Part shown: positions 22,740 to 32,810 of the stretch, in pieces
Layout of the letters: every line of letters begins with the position of its first letter
Position numbering within the stretch: the first letter of the stretch is position 1
Source of the DNA: Podarcis raffonei
Taxonomy: Eukaryota > Chordata > Lepidosauria > Squamata > Lacertidae
Direction of reading: 5' to 3'
DNA: 64,000 nt
Assembly: GCF_027172205.1 (NCBI RefSeq)
Contig: NC_070614.1
Coordinates: 41,035,001-41,099,000 of the forward strand
Notes under the pieces: generated by a model
Databases searched by the model: none
What the model was told of the DNA's origin: nothing
What the model saw: only the letters and a program-made list of their open reading frames with translations
Position numbers and translations under genes: made by a program

Positions 22740-24679
22740 GGTCCTAGAGACAGCCATTTTGCCGGGGAGTCTCCGGAGATGCGTCTCTGGCTCGGGTGCC
22801 AGGCGCTGCCGGGTCCTGCCCGGGCATCCCGGAGCCTGAGAGGGGGCCTGGGGGGTGGGGTGGGGGGCTGAGAGCCTTTTGCTTTGTGTGGGGAGCGGGG
22901 AAGCAAAGGAGATGCGGGCTTCTCCTCCTCCCTCCTCCTCTTTTTGTTGGTTGGTCCCTCGGTCCTAGAGACAGCCATTTTGCAAGGGAGGCTCTTCGGC
23001 CGGAGCAAACCTTTTGTGCGTCTCTGGGTTGCTCTCCCGGCCCCCGGAGCATCCAGCGGCAAACATCTGCTAGCAATTGCTCTCCCGGCAGACGCGCAAA
23101 GGCCCAGACGTCCCCTTTGTTGCTGGAATCTATATTACGCCAGGGAGGTGGGAATTCCTTTGCAAAGGCTGTCTTTCAGGAGAGCAGTTTCTGCAACAGA
23201 TCTGTCCATCTGCGAGAGCATTTTGCTTAAAAAAAGGGGGGGAGATGGATGGGCAGCTCTAGCTCTCCGAAGATTTTGTTTTCTTAACTAGAACCCCTTC
23301 ATCCCGCGTTTTACAGATGAACACGGAGAGAGTCTTTTGCCCGACGATTTTCAATATGAGCATAAGAGAGCAGTTTACGTTAAAAGGAGGGACAAACCCT
23401 CGTGGGTGTTTCAAAATATCGTTTAATCTCACAGTGCTTACATTAGTATATGGAGTAGCTGCAATCCCCAAGTACATTCCACGGTAAGGACGACCTCCGT
23501 AGGTGGTGATGGGGATGTAAGCAAAGTTGTGTACATGCAAATATAGCCATAGCCCCCCCCCCCAATTTGAAGCTTTATCTTCTAGAGACCCCAGTCTCCT
23601 CTTCTCCGCCTTCCCCTCCCGCAAACAGTTTTTAACCAGGGAATAGGAACTCAGAAATAGGAATTATTTATGGTAAATAGAGACATTCTGGATTTATGCT
23701 GAATCAGATCGTCTCCGCTTCAAATTGGGTTCCAAATAGATCACTGCAACTTCAAAGTTTTTGTCTCTCCAGCCTCCCTCAAATCTGTAATCTAGGAAGC
23801 ATCTAGCGCTCTTCCCTAGATTCTGGTCAATTTACATAATGCATTTCTTTTGCTTCCACGTCAAACCTTTATTTTGAGGGTTTAGGCATTGAGCGGCAGC
23901 TATTTTTTTTATGAAAGGACAGGTGCCTTGACTCTTCAGATGAGAAGCCTGTACCTTCTGTCTAGGAAAGCTTCACTTCTGCTCCCAGATGTACGAAGGC
24001 TGGCTGTGGTCCTGTAGTGTGAAATGGGCATTCCAGATGTTCTCAGAGGCACTCTTTGTACCAACCTTTGAAATGGAATCCTTAGCTCAGATTATGCCTT
24101 GGGGAGGGGAAAAGACTTTCTCTTGCAGGTTCTATTGTCCAGCCAGTCTCTCTCCTCTGCAAATTCCTCTCCATGGTTTGCAAACCTTTGCTGCCTTTCC
24201 CTCGCTGGGGTCTTAGAGACAGCCATTTTACATCCCAGGTCTTCAGCCCATACAAAGGGAATAGAATTCTTCCTGTGTATACATCTCTGATTGCCTTTGC
24301 AAATCTCAGGAACTCCACCGGAAAGAGAATTGTGGATGGTGCTTATGATTATTTTTTAATTTTCCTCTGGAATTGTTCTTCCATCTTCCATAAAGATGCA
24401 TTTTTAGCTGTTTTCTCCTCCCTTTATCCTTTCCCTGCCCCCATCCCCAGATCTTAATCCAGCCATTTTGCAAAGAGCACCATCCAGGCTCGGGGGAGGC
24501 AAGCAAAATTCCTCCACAATTTGTCTTTGTTGAGCAGAGAAACGTATCATTTCCACCCCTTCCCCACCCCAAACACGCTCTCCTGTCTGGATTTTGAACT
24601 CTGTTCCTACCAGCTGTCCTTTTCCTTCCCTCCTGGGGGCCAAATATGGGTCCCTGTACCCCAGATAGCCATTTTGCAA
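22740..24679 (+). promoter_or_regulatory. Array of five YY1-type units in ZNF668 intron 1
   Basis: The word AGCCATTTT recurs at 22752, 22973, 24221, 24461 and 24667. The first two lie in an identical 23-base block (22740-22762, 22961-22983). The third block (24209-24231) differs from it at two positions. All five are preceded by pyrimidine-rich sequence and usually GGTCC/GGTCT. The first three are followed 30-60 bases later by TGCGTCTCTGG or ACATCTCTG. GCCATTTT is the core of the YY1 consensus (CCATNTT). This looks like a decayed tandem duplication of a regulatory unit, with intervals of 221, 1248, about 240 and 206 bases. Confidence 0.6.
23317..23483 (+). other. Unexplained exon-like open segment
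   Basis: CGTTTTACAG precedes an ATG that opens 55 codons (MNTERVFCPTIFNMSIREQF, then FTLKGGTNPRGCFKISFNLT). The segment ends in a good donor CACG|GTAAGG at 484, whose TAA closes the frame just outside. I do not recognise the protein. Its length of 167 bases would shift the frame if it were placed between the ZNF668 exons. The minus strand is also open over the same bases, so it may be chance. Confidence 0.25.
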
Positions 24680-25340
24680 CTATTCTGCATAAGGCAGGGA
24701 GAATTTTGGTGGTGGTGGTGGTGTTTTGTTGCATGTGCCTTGCAAACTGCCTGCAGGGCAGAGTCTCTCTTGCGCTAAGGGAATTTCTGCATTCCAAAAC
24801 CCCGTCCCTTCCTAGATTCATAGATAACCGTGGCTTCTCAGAGCCCAGGCCCCAGTGACACCAGCAGCTATAGGTCCCACTCACAACACAAACAACTTGC
24901 ATATATATTAAACAGAATATATGTTATTTCCCCCCCCCCCAAAAAAAATGCTGTACCATTTAGCCCCATGGAATAAATATCTTCCACTCACATGCTTATT
25001 ATTGTCTGGTTTTTACTGGATGCATTCAATTTATTTTTGTTTGGTTGATGAGTTTTACCCTTCCAGCCTTAGACCACAAATCTTTAATCCATTTACAGCA
25101 GCACTCGGGATTTTCCCCTGCCTCCATGCAGTCCCTCTTCTATGGCAAATCTAACCCCATTAGGTTGGGCAATCAACTCCCCAGCCATACCAATGATTTA
25201 AGGCATGAGTGCTGATGAGCCCTGACTCAGTTTCCTTGAACTATATTTCTTCTCTACAACCCAGAACTTGTGGCTCTGCTTCTCCTGCATCTGTCTTTCA
25301 GGCAGTTGCTGCCTTGTGACTAGAAGAGGGAAGGATGACT
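24680..25340. other. ZNF668 intron 1, nothing recognised
   Basis: AT-rich intronic sequence with a short (GGT)n run near 24707. I see no exon or preserved repeat. Confidence 0.4.
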
Positions 25341-25346
25341 CTCGGC

Positions 25347-25482
25347 CAGGTACAGGCAACCTTTAGCCCTCCAGATGTTTTGGCCTACAACTCCCATGAT
25401 CCCTAGCTAGCAGGACCAGTGGTCAGGGATGCTGGGAATTGTAGTCCAAAACATCAGGAGGGCCGAAGGTTGGCTATGTCTG
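25347..25482. mobile_element. Palindromic hAT MITE with 8-bp target duplication
   Basis: The arms CAGGTACAGGCAACC and GGTTGGCTATGTCTG enclose CCCTCCAGATGTTTTGG and its mirror. ACTCCCATGATCCCTAGCTA is mirrored by GGGATGCTGGGAATTGTAGT. Flanks CTCTCGGC (25339-25346) and CTCTAGGC (25483-25490) differ at one base, as expected of an 8-bp hAT target duplication. Confidence 0.8.
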
Positions 25483-25679
25483 CTCTAGGCCCACCTCCCC
25501 ATCACTTAGGGCCTGTGGGTGATGCTGTGCTGTTAATGGAGGAGCTAGTTCCAACAGGCCACTAGACCTCATGAAGCTAGATAAGAGATTGGCAGAACCC
25601 TTTATGCGGCCAGCTGTAGGTTGCTCCTTGGGAATTGCAAGTGGGGAGAGTTCCTGTTGCTCTCCGGTCCCTTTTGCAG

Positions 25680-25870
25680 GCATCTGGTTGGCCACCATGA
25701 GAACTAGAAAGGACTGGACTAGGTAGGCATGATTCAGATGGGCTCTTCTTCATGGTTGTAGGAGCACAGTGTTGAAGAAGAGTCCTGCAGGATCAGGCCA
25801 ATGACCCATCTAGTCCAGTCAACCAGATACCTGAGGGAAACCTGGGACCAGACTGTGAGCACAAGAACAC
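25680..25870 (+). repeat. SINE-tail and L2-like relic
   Basis: CATCTGGTTGGCCACCATGA, GGACTGGACTAGGTAGGC and ATCAGGCCAATGACCCATCT resemble tail sequences of squamate tRNA SINEs (compare 60755 and 16480). Degenerate. Confidence 0.4.
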
Positions 25871-25879
25871 TCTCCCCTC

Positions 25880-26557
25880 CTGTGGTCCAGCAGCTGGTAT
25901 TCAGCTTGGGGGTAATCCTGGATCCTTTGCTATTATTTGAGGCTCAGGTGGCCTCAATGGCCTGGAGTGTCTTCCCTCAGCTTTGACTGGTGGCCCAGCT
26001 GCGCCCCTACCCAGACAGGGACAACCCAACTACTCTTGTCTATGCTCTGGTAACCTTGAGGCTCTGCAATGCGTTATACATACAACTGCCTCTGAAGACG
26101 GCTTGGAAACTTCAGCTGGTGCAGAATTCAGCGGTTGTACTTCAGGAGATGAGGCCGCCTCTCTCCATATGAACCAACCTGGTTCCTGTGGTCATCCTCT
26201 CAGGCCCTTCTTTATGTGCCTCCTCCTTGAGAGGTCCGGAGGGTGCCAATACAAGAATGGGCCTTTTCTGCAGTGGCTCCCTGTCGGTGGAATGCTCTCC
26301 CCAGGGAGGCTCGTCTGGCACCTTCATTATACGCCTTTAGGCGCCAGGTGAAAACTCTTCTTCAAGCAGGCCTTTGGCCAATTGACATCCTATACCCTTT
26401 TAGATGGGCTTGGCGGAGGGCGGTTTATTGGCTTGTGGGTTTTTTTGTTCTTGGTTTTTACAATGTTTCTTGTGTTTTTATCTTGTATTCTTATGTTGCC
26501 AACCACCCTGAGATCTACAGACGAAGGGCAGTGTACAAATCTAACCAACAAACAAAT
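25880..26557 (+). mobile_element. L2/CR1-clade LINE 3' part, ends 56 bp before ZNF668 exon
   Basis: Degenerate coding remnants include LGVILDPLL, a W-x-A-L-P-R-E-A-R stretch (WNALPREARLAPSLYAFRRQ) and a Lys-Thr-Leu-Leu motif. It ends with ACCACCCTGAGATCTACAGA and GGGCAGTGTACAAATCTAAC, a typical L2-like 3' end. Frames are broken repeatedly, so it is older than the copy at 18855. It runs almost to the acceptor of the ZNF668 coding exon. Confidence 0.7.
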
Positions 26558-26631
26558 ATTCGGAAGTGTTGCTGCCTCCAACTTTTAGCTTCCTTCTGCT
26601 TGTTTTGTTTCAGGCAGAGGCCTCTCCCAAA

Positions 26632-28395
26632 ATGGCGGAGGCTGTGGAGGAGGAGGAGTTAGGGGTGGAGGTGAAGCTGGAGGACGATGAGGAGGACGAG
26701 CCCGGCTACATCCAATCCGGCCGGCGCTACAAGTGCCTGACGTGCAGCAAGACCTTTCCGAATGCGCCCCGCGTGCAGCGCCACCTGAAGTCCCACGCGG
26801 CCGGCCTGGCCGGCAAGCTGTCCTGCCCCAGCTGCAGGAAGGAGTTCCCCGACCGCGGGCAGCTCCGCAAGCACCAGCTCAGCCACCAGACGGAACGCCC
26901 CTTCCAGTGCCAGCTGTGCGCCAAGGCCTACAAGACGGCGCCCGAGCTGCGCAATCACGGGCGCAGCCACAGCGGCGAGAAGCCCTTTGTGTGCCACGAG
27001 TGCGGCAAGGCCTTCATGCAGCCGGTCTGCCTGCGGGTGCACATGGCCCGCCACACGGGGGACCTCCCCTTCCGCTGCCAGCAGTGCCACAAGGGCTACG
27101 GCACGCTCTCCAAGCTGAAGATCCACCAGCGCTCCCACACAGGCGAGAAGCCCTACTCGTGCGGTGAGTGCGGCAAGCGCTTCGCCGACCCCTCGGTTTT
27201 CCGCAAGCACCGCCGCACCCACGCCGGGCTGCGCCCCTACCAGTGCCAGGCGTGCCACAAGACCTACGCCGAGCTCAAGGACCTGAAGAACCATGAGCGC
27301 TCGCACACGGGCGAGCGGCCCTTCCTGTGCCAGGACTGCGGCAAGGCCTTCTCGCGCTCGTCGTCGCTGGCCTGCCACCAGCGCATCCACGCGGCCCACA
27401 AGCCCTACCGCTGCAGCCTGTGCAGCAAGGGCTTCACGCAGCTCTCCTCCTTCCAGAGCCACCAGCGCACGCACTCCGGGGAGAAGCCCTTCCTGTGCCC
27501 GCAGTGCGGGCGCATGTTCAGCGACCCCTCCAGCTTCCGGCGGCACCAGCGGGCACACCAGGGCCTCAAGCCCTACGCCTGCGACAAGTGCGGCAAGGCC
27601 TTCCGCCAGCCGGCCGACCTGGCCATGCACCAGCGCATCCACACGGGCGAGAGGCCCCACAAGTGCCCCCAGTGCGACAAGAGCTTTGTGGCATCATGGG
27701 ACCTCAAGCGCCACCTGCTGGTGCACTCGGGCCAGCGGCCCCACCAGTGCGGCGAGTGCGGCAAGAGGTTCGCCGAGCGCGCCAGCCTCACCAAGCACTA
27801 CCGCGTCCACTCCGGGGAAAGGCCCTTCAAGTGCGGCCGCTGCGGGAAGGCCTTCGTGGTCTCATCCAGCCTCAGGAAGCACGAGCGCACCCACGGCAAC
27901 GAGGCCGGCGACAAGCCCGCCCCCCTCGCCAGCCAGGACCTCCTCGCCACAGACCAGGCGGCCATCGTGGTCGCCACGGTGATGCCGGCTTGCGGGGAGT
28001 GCGGCGAGGCCTTTGGCTCCGCCCAGGAGCTGCGGCGCCACGAGCGGCTGCTCCACCCTTCCCTGCGCCCGTTCCCCTGCCCCGAGTGCGGCAAGGGGTT
28101 CTCGGACCGGGCCGGGCTGCGCAAGCACGAGCGCATCCACTCCGGGGTCCGCCCCCACGCCTGCCCCCAGTGCCCCAAGGCCTTCCTGGGCGCCTCCGAC
28201 CTGCGCAAGCACCTCAAGACGCACGCGGCCACCGAAAACAGGAGCCCCGACGAGACCGTGGTGACCGCCACCATCACAACCTACGAGCAGCTGCTCCCCG
28301 CCCACATCCACCCCCATCACGACGACGACGGGATGGAGACGGACAAGGATTCTCCCTCGGACTGTCTTCCGGAGGCTCTCACTGAACCTTCCTAA
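26632..28395 (+). CDS. ZNF668: ZNF668, 17-finger C2H2 protein, main coding exon
   Basis: ATG at 26632 ([20 protein letters not shown]) lies 18 bases after acceptor TTGTTTCAG (613), giving 587 aa and stop TAA at 28393. Seventeen C2H2 fingers follow an acidic N-terminus: [20 protein letters not shown] near residue 28, then a nearly unbroken run with TGEKP-type linkers through [16 protein letters not shown], a Thr/Ala-rich spacer, and three last fingers ending [16 protein letters not shown]. Remembered human ZNF668 (619 aa) has matching fingers in the same order, for example [20 protein letters not shown]. The second finger here ([17 protein letters not shown]) may be extra, because human has an acidic linker there. 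The product is nuclear; human ZNF668 is reported in p53 and DNA-damage control. An in-frame upstream start at 22504 is possible. The exon is extremely GC-rich, so overlapping frames are shadows. Confidence 0.95.
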   Translation: MAEAVEEEELGVEVKLEDDEEDEPGYIQSGRRYKCLTCSKTFPNAPRVQRHLKSHAAGLAGKLSCPSCRKEFPDRGQLRKHQLSHQTERPFQCQLCAKAYKTAPELRNHGRSHSGEKPFVCHECGKAFMQPVCLRVHMARHTGDLPFRCQQCHKGYGTLSKLKIHQRSHTGEKPYSCGECGKRFADPSVFRKHRRTHAGLRPYQCQACHKTYAELKDLKNHERSHTGERPFLCQDCGKAFSRSSSLACHQRIHAAHKPYRCSLCSKGFTQLSSFQSHQRTHSGEKPFLCPQCGRMFSDPSSFRRHQRAHQGLKPYACDKCGKAFRQPADLAMHQRIHTGERPHKCPQCDKSFVASWDLKRHLLVHSGQRPHQCGECGKRFAERASLTKHYRVHSGERPFKCGRCGKAFVVSSSLRKHERTHGNEAGDKPAPLASQDLLATDQAAIVVATVMPACGECGEAFGSAQELRRHERLLHPSLRPFPCPECGKGFSDRAGLRKHERIHSGVRPHACPQCPKAFLGASDLRKHLKTHAATENRSPDETVVTATITTYEQLLPAHIHPHHDDDGMETDKDSPSDCLPEALTEPS

Positions 28396-29135
28396 GTGCA
28401 GTCTCTTCTTTCCTGACGTGTGACTGGGCAGCTTGGCTTGCCAGTATCATGGCCTCCCCACACCATGGTGGCATGCCTTCATGAACCCCATAGTCCGTCC
28501 TTCCTTCCTTCCTTCCTTCCTTCCTTCCTTCCTTCCTTCCCTCTTCCCTTCCCCTTCCCCTTCCTTCCTTCCTTTCCTCTTCCCTTCCCCTTCCTCTTCC
28601 TCTTCCTCTCTTCCCTCCTTCCTCATAAGGCTGTGTGGTTAGCACTCCTTGGACGCCTCCCCTTTGGAGTACAGCTCTTGCTCCTCCAGCTCTTCTCCTT
28701 GTAGAAGCAGGCTTGGCTATGGGCGCTTTGTAAGTCTTGCCTCTTAAGTCGGTGTGGCTTTAGGCTCCCTCGCTAGCCCTGCCCCTTCCCCCAGCATCAG
28801 ACATTTGCCTACCTGGTGGACGTGCCTGGGCAGGTTGGGGTGTGTGGATGAGCTTTTAAAACACAGACACCCCCTCACACACACACCAATAGGAGTCCAT
28901 ATTTGCTGCGTCTGTGCGTGTGCTTCTGCCCCCTGCAGACCCATCCTGCTGTCGGGTTGTGTGCGCATCTGTGGCAATCCATTGGTTTACTGACACTGTG
29001 GGGGGTTTTTTTGGGGGGGTGGAGTTAAATTAGGGGAGTGGGTGGGGGGAGAATGCAAGGAACCTCCCCCCGCCCTATCAACTCCCAGGACAATTTATTC
29101 AGTCTGGGTCATGCTGTCTGAACAGATCAAATAAA
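28396..29135 (+). terminator. ZNF668 3' UTR with AATAAA at 29130
   Basis: After the stop at 28395 the sequence runs through a (TTCC)n tract to AATAAA at 29130-29135, followed by TGTGGTGTTTTTTTT, a suitable downstream GU-rich element. This gives a 3' UTR of about 0.75 kb. Confidence 0.6.
28497..28625. repeat. (TTCC)n and (CTTCC)n pyrimidine tract in ZNF668 3' UTR
   Basis: About 130 bases are almost pure pyrimidine on the plus strand: a clean (TTCC)n block followed by CCCTTCC and TCTTCC variants. The minus strand is a GGAA array, an ETS-type microsatellite. Confidence 0.95.
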
Positions 29136-29815
29136 AGCCTTGTGGTGTTTTTTTTTAAAAAAAGTGGGTGAAGAAAGTGCTCAGTCCTATATGACTTGTG
29201 AGTTGCAGTTATGGGGTAACAGGACCCCAAAGTCTTTTTACTCCCCTTGCCTGACCTACTGAATCTGGCTCCTCTTCCAGAGCTGAGGATGGAATTCAGA
29301 TGTCCTGCTCCTTTCCTGCCGGCTGCTACAAACCTTCCCAGGGAGCACAGCAGTCTTCGGCCATCTATATTGCGTAGCCCTTGTTACTGCAAAGCCTCTG
29401 CTGCTGATTGGCTGGGCTGCTGTGACAGCTCAGAATGCTCAGCTGCTCATGGAACAAAGCAGTTTGCTGGGCGGCTTGTCTGAGGGAAGGGGAACTTGTC
29501 AGTTTGGTCGGGGTTTAAACATTGCACGGAGAGCGGCAAGGAAGAGAGCAGCGAGGGCAGGGGGGGCCTTAGGCAAGGAAGCTGGAGACCTCAACAATTA
29601 CACACACAGCTTGTACAAAATGTACACACACGGTGCATTGGCGGGAAGGAAGTGGGCAGGCAGTGTGTGAGAGGTGGGTGCTGGCCCTGACTAGAGCAGC
29701 GTGGGGGGGGGGGGCAACTTTTTTCATGTATGTTGGGGGCATGATAACTTGTCTGAAGTTAGTGGCTCTGCTGGTGGAACACGTCATGCAGCCTCTTGCT
29801 CACAGGCGACTGTGG
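29136..29815. other. Intergenic DNA between ZNF668 and PRF1, nothing recognised
   Basis: Unique-looking sequence with short frames only. A G-run (about 12 G) lies at 29703-29714. Confidence 0.4.
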
Positions 29816-29818
29816 CGT

Positions 29819-29950
29819 TAATAAGAATAATAATTTTATTATTTATACGCCTCCCATCTGACTGGGTTCCCCCAGCCACTCTGGGCAGCTTCCAACAGAA
29901 TATTAAAACACACAAAAAACCTTCAAACATATTAAGGCCTGACCCTGTAG
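29819..29950 (-). mobile_element. CR1/L3-type LINE 3' end
   Basis: TTTTATTATTTATACGCCTC and CCAGCCACTCTGGGCAGCTT match the 3' signature seen at 1381, 31484 and 32640. Heavily 5'-truncated. Confidence 0.65.
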
Positions 29951-30221
29951 TCAAAAGACCGTGTGTCTTCTGGGCTTCACCTCCCTGGTGTGTGTCATCC
30001 TTGAACAGCTGTGGGTGGCTGGTGGTCCAGGGTTCCTGCAGTCAAGTCGTGAAATGGCTTGCTAACATCTTTTCTGTGGCGGGAGGTGTCAAGAGCCGGT
30101 GAGGGCCGGTGGTTGGGGCCTCTCACTCGTGATGTTTGGCCAACGCAGACCAGGATGAGATTAGGGTGTTTCGTTTTCACTAGAGGCCCTGTGTCTTTTC
30201 AGCTGCATGGCAGACGGAAAT

Positions 30222-30425
30222 TTAGCAGGCAGAGCTAGACCAAGGCAGACCATTGGTGCATCTAGGTCAGTACTGCCTACACTAACTGGCAGCAGATTTG
30301 GGGGATTTTGGACAAAGATGTTTCTCCTAGCGCATCCTGGAGCTGCCAGGGATTGAACCCGGAGCCTTCTGCATGCCAAGCACATGCTCTGCCAGTCTGA
30401 CCAGTCTCTGCTTCGACAGGCAGCA
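30222..30425 (-). mobile_element. tRNA-derived SINE (second family), reverse
   Basis: AGGGATTGAACCCGGAGCCT, GCATGCCAAGCACATGCTCT and CCATTGGTGCATCTAGGTCA read on the minus strand as a tRNA-like head (AGAGCA-TGC-TTGGCATGC, GGTTCAATCCCTGG) and body. Related copies lie at 58555-58720 and, as a fragment, at 31565-31640. Confidence 0.6.
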
Positions 30426-30639
30426 GCTCCCCACTGAATGTGGGACAGAACTCCATGCAAAATATGTGCCTTAAACCTCTCCGCTTCCCCCAGAAATACT
30501 TCTCTGTGGTAGGATCAGCTCCATCTGTTGAATGTTCACTTCGTCTTAGCAGATATTAAAGGTGTGCAGCCTTTGCTTGTAGAAAGGCAGATGAGATTTA
30601 GGAGTTCCAGGGCCCCAACCTCCGTTCCAAACCCTCAAC

Positions 30640-30900
30640 TTTTTAGGCCAGAGGTAGCCAATGTAGCCCCCTCCAGATGCTGTGGACTACAACTCCCATC
30701 ACCCCAGATCATTGGCCATGCTTGTTGGGACCAGTGGGACATTGGGGGAGCCTGGCTGCCCCTGCTCTGCACCCAGGAGGATGGGACAGAGTGCAGCCCT
30801 CCAGCTGCCATTGGATACCTTCAGTCCCCACCCGTCTGGCCCAGGGTGAAGGATGATGGGAGTTGTAGTACAACAACACCAGGACATTTCTCTCTCCTGC
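30640..30900. repeat. Split hAT MITE arms
   Basis: CAGAGGTAGCCAATG followed by CTCCAGATGCTGTGGACTAC and AACTCCCATCACCCC is one arm. GGATGATGGGAGTTGTAGTA near 30850 is the mirrored arm, with about 110 bases of unrelated sequence between them. Confidence 0.5.
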
Positions 30901-31433
30901 AGAACGACCTGGCAAGGTTGTCTTTAGCCTCAGCAAAGCTCAGTCTTTGCAGACAGAAGCTCCAAGATTCAACCTTGGGCATCCCCAAAGAGCTTCTCTG
31001 TTGACAATACTAAGCAAAGTGGACCAGTAAGAGGCAGCTTCCCTGTCGAGCTTAATCCCTAGGAACTCCAGCTAAAGGGATAATATAAAAACCTGGTGTT
31101 TGCTGCTGCAGTCTGATCAAGTATAATGTTCTCCATTGGCTAGGAAACTTTTGCATCCCAAGAGCCACATTCCCTTCTGGGCAACCTCCTGAGGGCCATG
31201 TCCCAGTACTGGGTGGGGCCTGGGATAAAAGGGAGCAACAAACATACCCCTCCCACTTTCTGTCATAGGTTAGCTTATGTATACAGCTGGGGCTGGTATA
31301 CAGGGCTGGGGTGGTGGTGGTGGCCTGGAGAGGGGTGGTGGCCCAAAAAGAGATTTAGAGGCGAGAACAAGAGGCTTGGGTGGCCCCAACTGAGATTTGG
31401 GTTGCCCCCCCTCAGTATGCCTCTTGAGCAAAA

Positions 31434-31483
31434 CAACAACAACAACAACAACAACTATTATTATTATTATTATTATTATTATT
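31434..31483. repeat. Compound (AAC)n(ATT)n microsatellite
   Basis: CAACAACAAC repeats pass into ATTATTATT repeats and then straight into a minus-strand LINE 3' end at 31484, which probably seeded the ATT part. Confidence 0.9.
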
Positions 31484-31575
31484 CCCCAAATATCTGGCTG
31501 GGTTGACTCAGCCACTCTGGGCTGCTTCCAAAACATATAAATACATAATATAACATCAAACATTAAAAACTTGAA
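31484..31575 (-). mobile_element. CR1/L3-type LINE 3' end
   Basis: CCCCAAATATCTGGCTGGGT and GCCACTCTGGGCTGCTTCC match the 3' signature of the copies at 1381 and 29819. The SINE fragment at 31565-31640 (GCATGCAAAGCAGAAACTCT) follows. Confidence 0.6.
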
Positions 31576-31854
31576 CCTGGGAACTTTTGCATGCAAAGCA
31601 GAAACTCTTAACTGTGGGCTACATCCCATCTCCCCTCCCCTCCCCCTGTCCTATGGTCAGGGAAATAAACCCAGAAATGTTCAATTCAGCCTTGAAAATA
31701 GCTGTTCGCCTGTGGTGACTAGAAAGAGCCCCAAGGTGAGCAGACACAGTCATTTTTGCAAGACATTTTGATCTCTCTCTCAAGCACCCTGCATTTTGGT
31801 AATTTTGTAGTTTTCTGTGGCTACTGTTATCAGAACAGGACTCGAGAGACCAAA

Positions 31855-32010
31855 GTTTAAAATCCCCACTTGGGCACAAGGTGACTTTGAGCCATTCATG
31901 TTCTCTCTCAGCCTAGCCTATTTCACAGGGATGTTGTTGGGGAGGGCGAGGTGGTGCAGACACCCAGAGCTGCTTAAAGGGAGGAGGAGACAAAAACAAT
32001 GCAATAAATA
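31855..32010 (+). repeat. MIR/CORE-SINE-like relic
   Basis: CCACTTGGGCACAAGGTGAC, CTCTCTCAGCCTAGCCTATT and TCACAGGGATGTTGTTGGGG follow the order of the MIR-like squamate repeat. Old; boundaries approximate. Confidence 0.4.
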
Positions 32011-32429
32011 AGAATAAATTAGCAGAGGTGTAAATGTTGGTGTCCTTCTCCTGCAACTTGCTATTTTCCTTTAGCAACCAACCCGCCTCCCAACCCACAC
32101 ACAACGGCTTGTGATGAGTGTTGACCTCAGAATCCCACCTGCTCTCCTTTTCTCAGCCGCCTCGTGATCAATGACTCTTGTCACATCTGAGGTTAGGTTT
32201 CTTTTTCCCCTTTCTGAACTGCGACATCCTGTCTCTGGGAGACAGATACATACATGCACACAGAGACACCAGCCCCAGTCAAGCAACACACGGACCCACC
32301 AGCCGACACGCTGACTTTCCTTCTCCTTCTGAAGGTAGGTATTTGTGGATGGATATTAGAAGAAATGAAGTTGGATCAGTAGCTTCCATTATTTGTTGAC
32401 TTTCTTTGCTTGACCTGGGAGTGCAGCCC

Positions 32430-32810
32430 CCCCAGGTGTCCCTATTTTCCAGGGACGTCCCTGATTTAGAAAAACCGCCCCAGTTTTGCTAAGGACATCC
32501 CACTTTTCCTTAGGATGTCCTTATTTTCATTGGATAAATGTTGGAGGGTATCGTAGGATGTCCCTATCCTCGTTGGAATTTTTTTGGAGGTTATGGAGTA
32601 ACCCGACCCCTGAAACGTCTGAAGGCAATCCTGTATAGCGAAGTTTTAAAAAATATTTATTATGTTTTTACCTATGTTGGAAGCTGCCCAGAGTGGCTGG
32701 GGAAACCCAGTAAGATGTGTGGGGTATAAATAGTAGAATTGTCATTATGGAATGGGATGTCCCTGTTTTCATTGGAGAAATGTTGGAGGGTGTGGGAGTG
32801 TGACCAGGGG
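32430..32810. repeat. Repeat with recurring ATGTCC(C)T units, split by a LINE end
   Basis: Variants of GATGTCCCTATTTTCATTGG with GGATAAATGTTGGAGGGT occur near 32513, 32558 and 32755. Between the second and third lies a plus-strand LINE 3' end (about 32640-32735: GGAAGCTGCCCAGAGTGGCT, then GGGGTATAAATAGTAGAATT). The host repeat is not identified. Confidence 0.5.

Noticed and set aside
26566-26631. Start of ZNF668 at 26566
   Set aside because: This part is LINE flank, polypyrimidine tract and the splice acceptor at 26613, so it is intronic.
26659-28385. Long alternative and antisense frames inside the ZNF668 exon
   Set aside because: Same reason: low-stop GC-rich sequence in other frames of a C2H2 run (Arg/Pro/Ala-rich nonsense).
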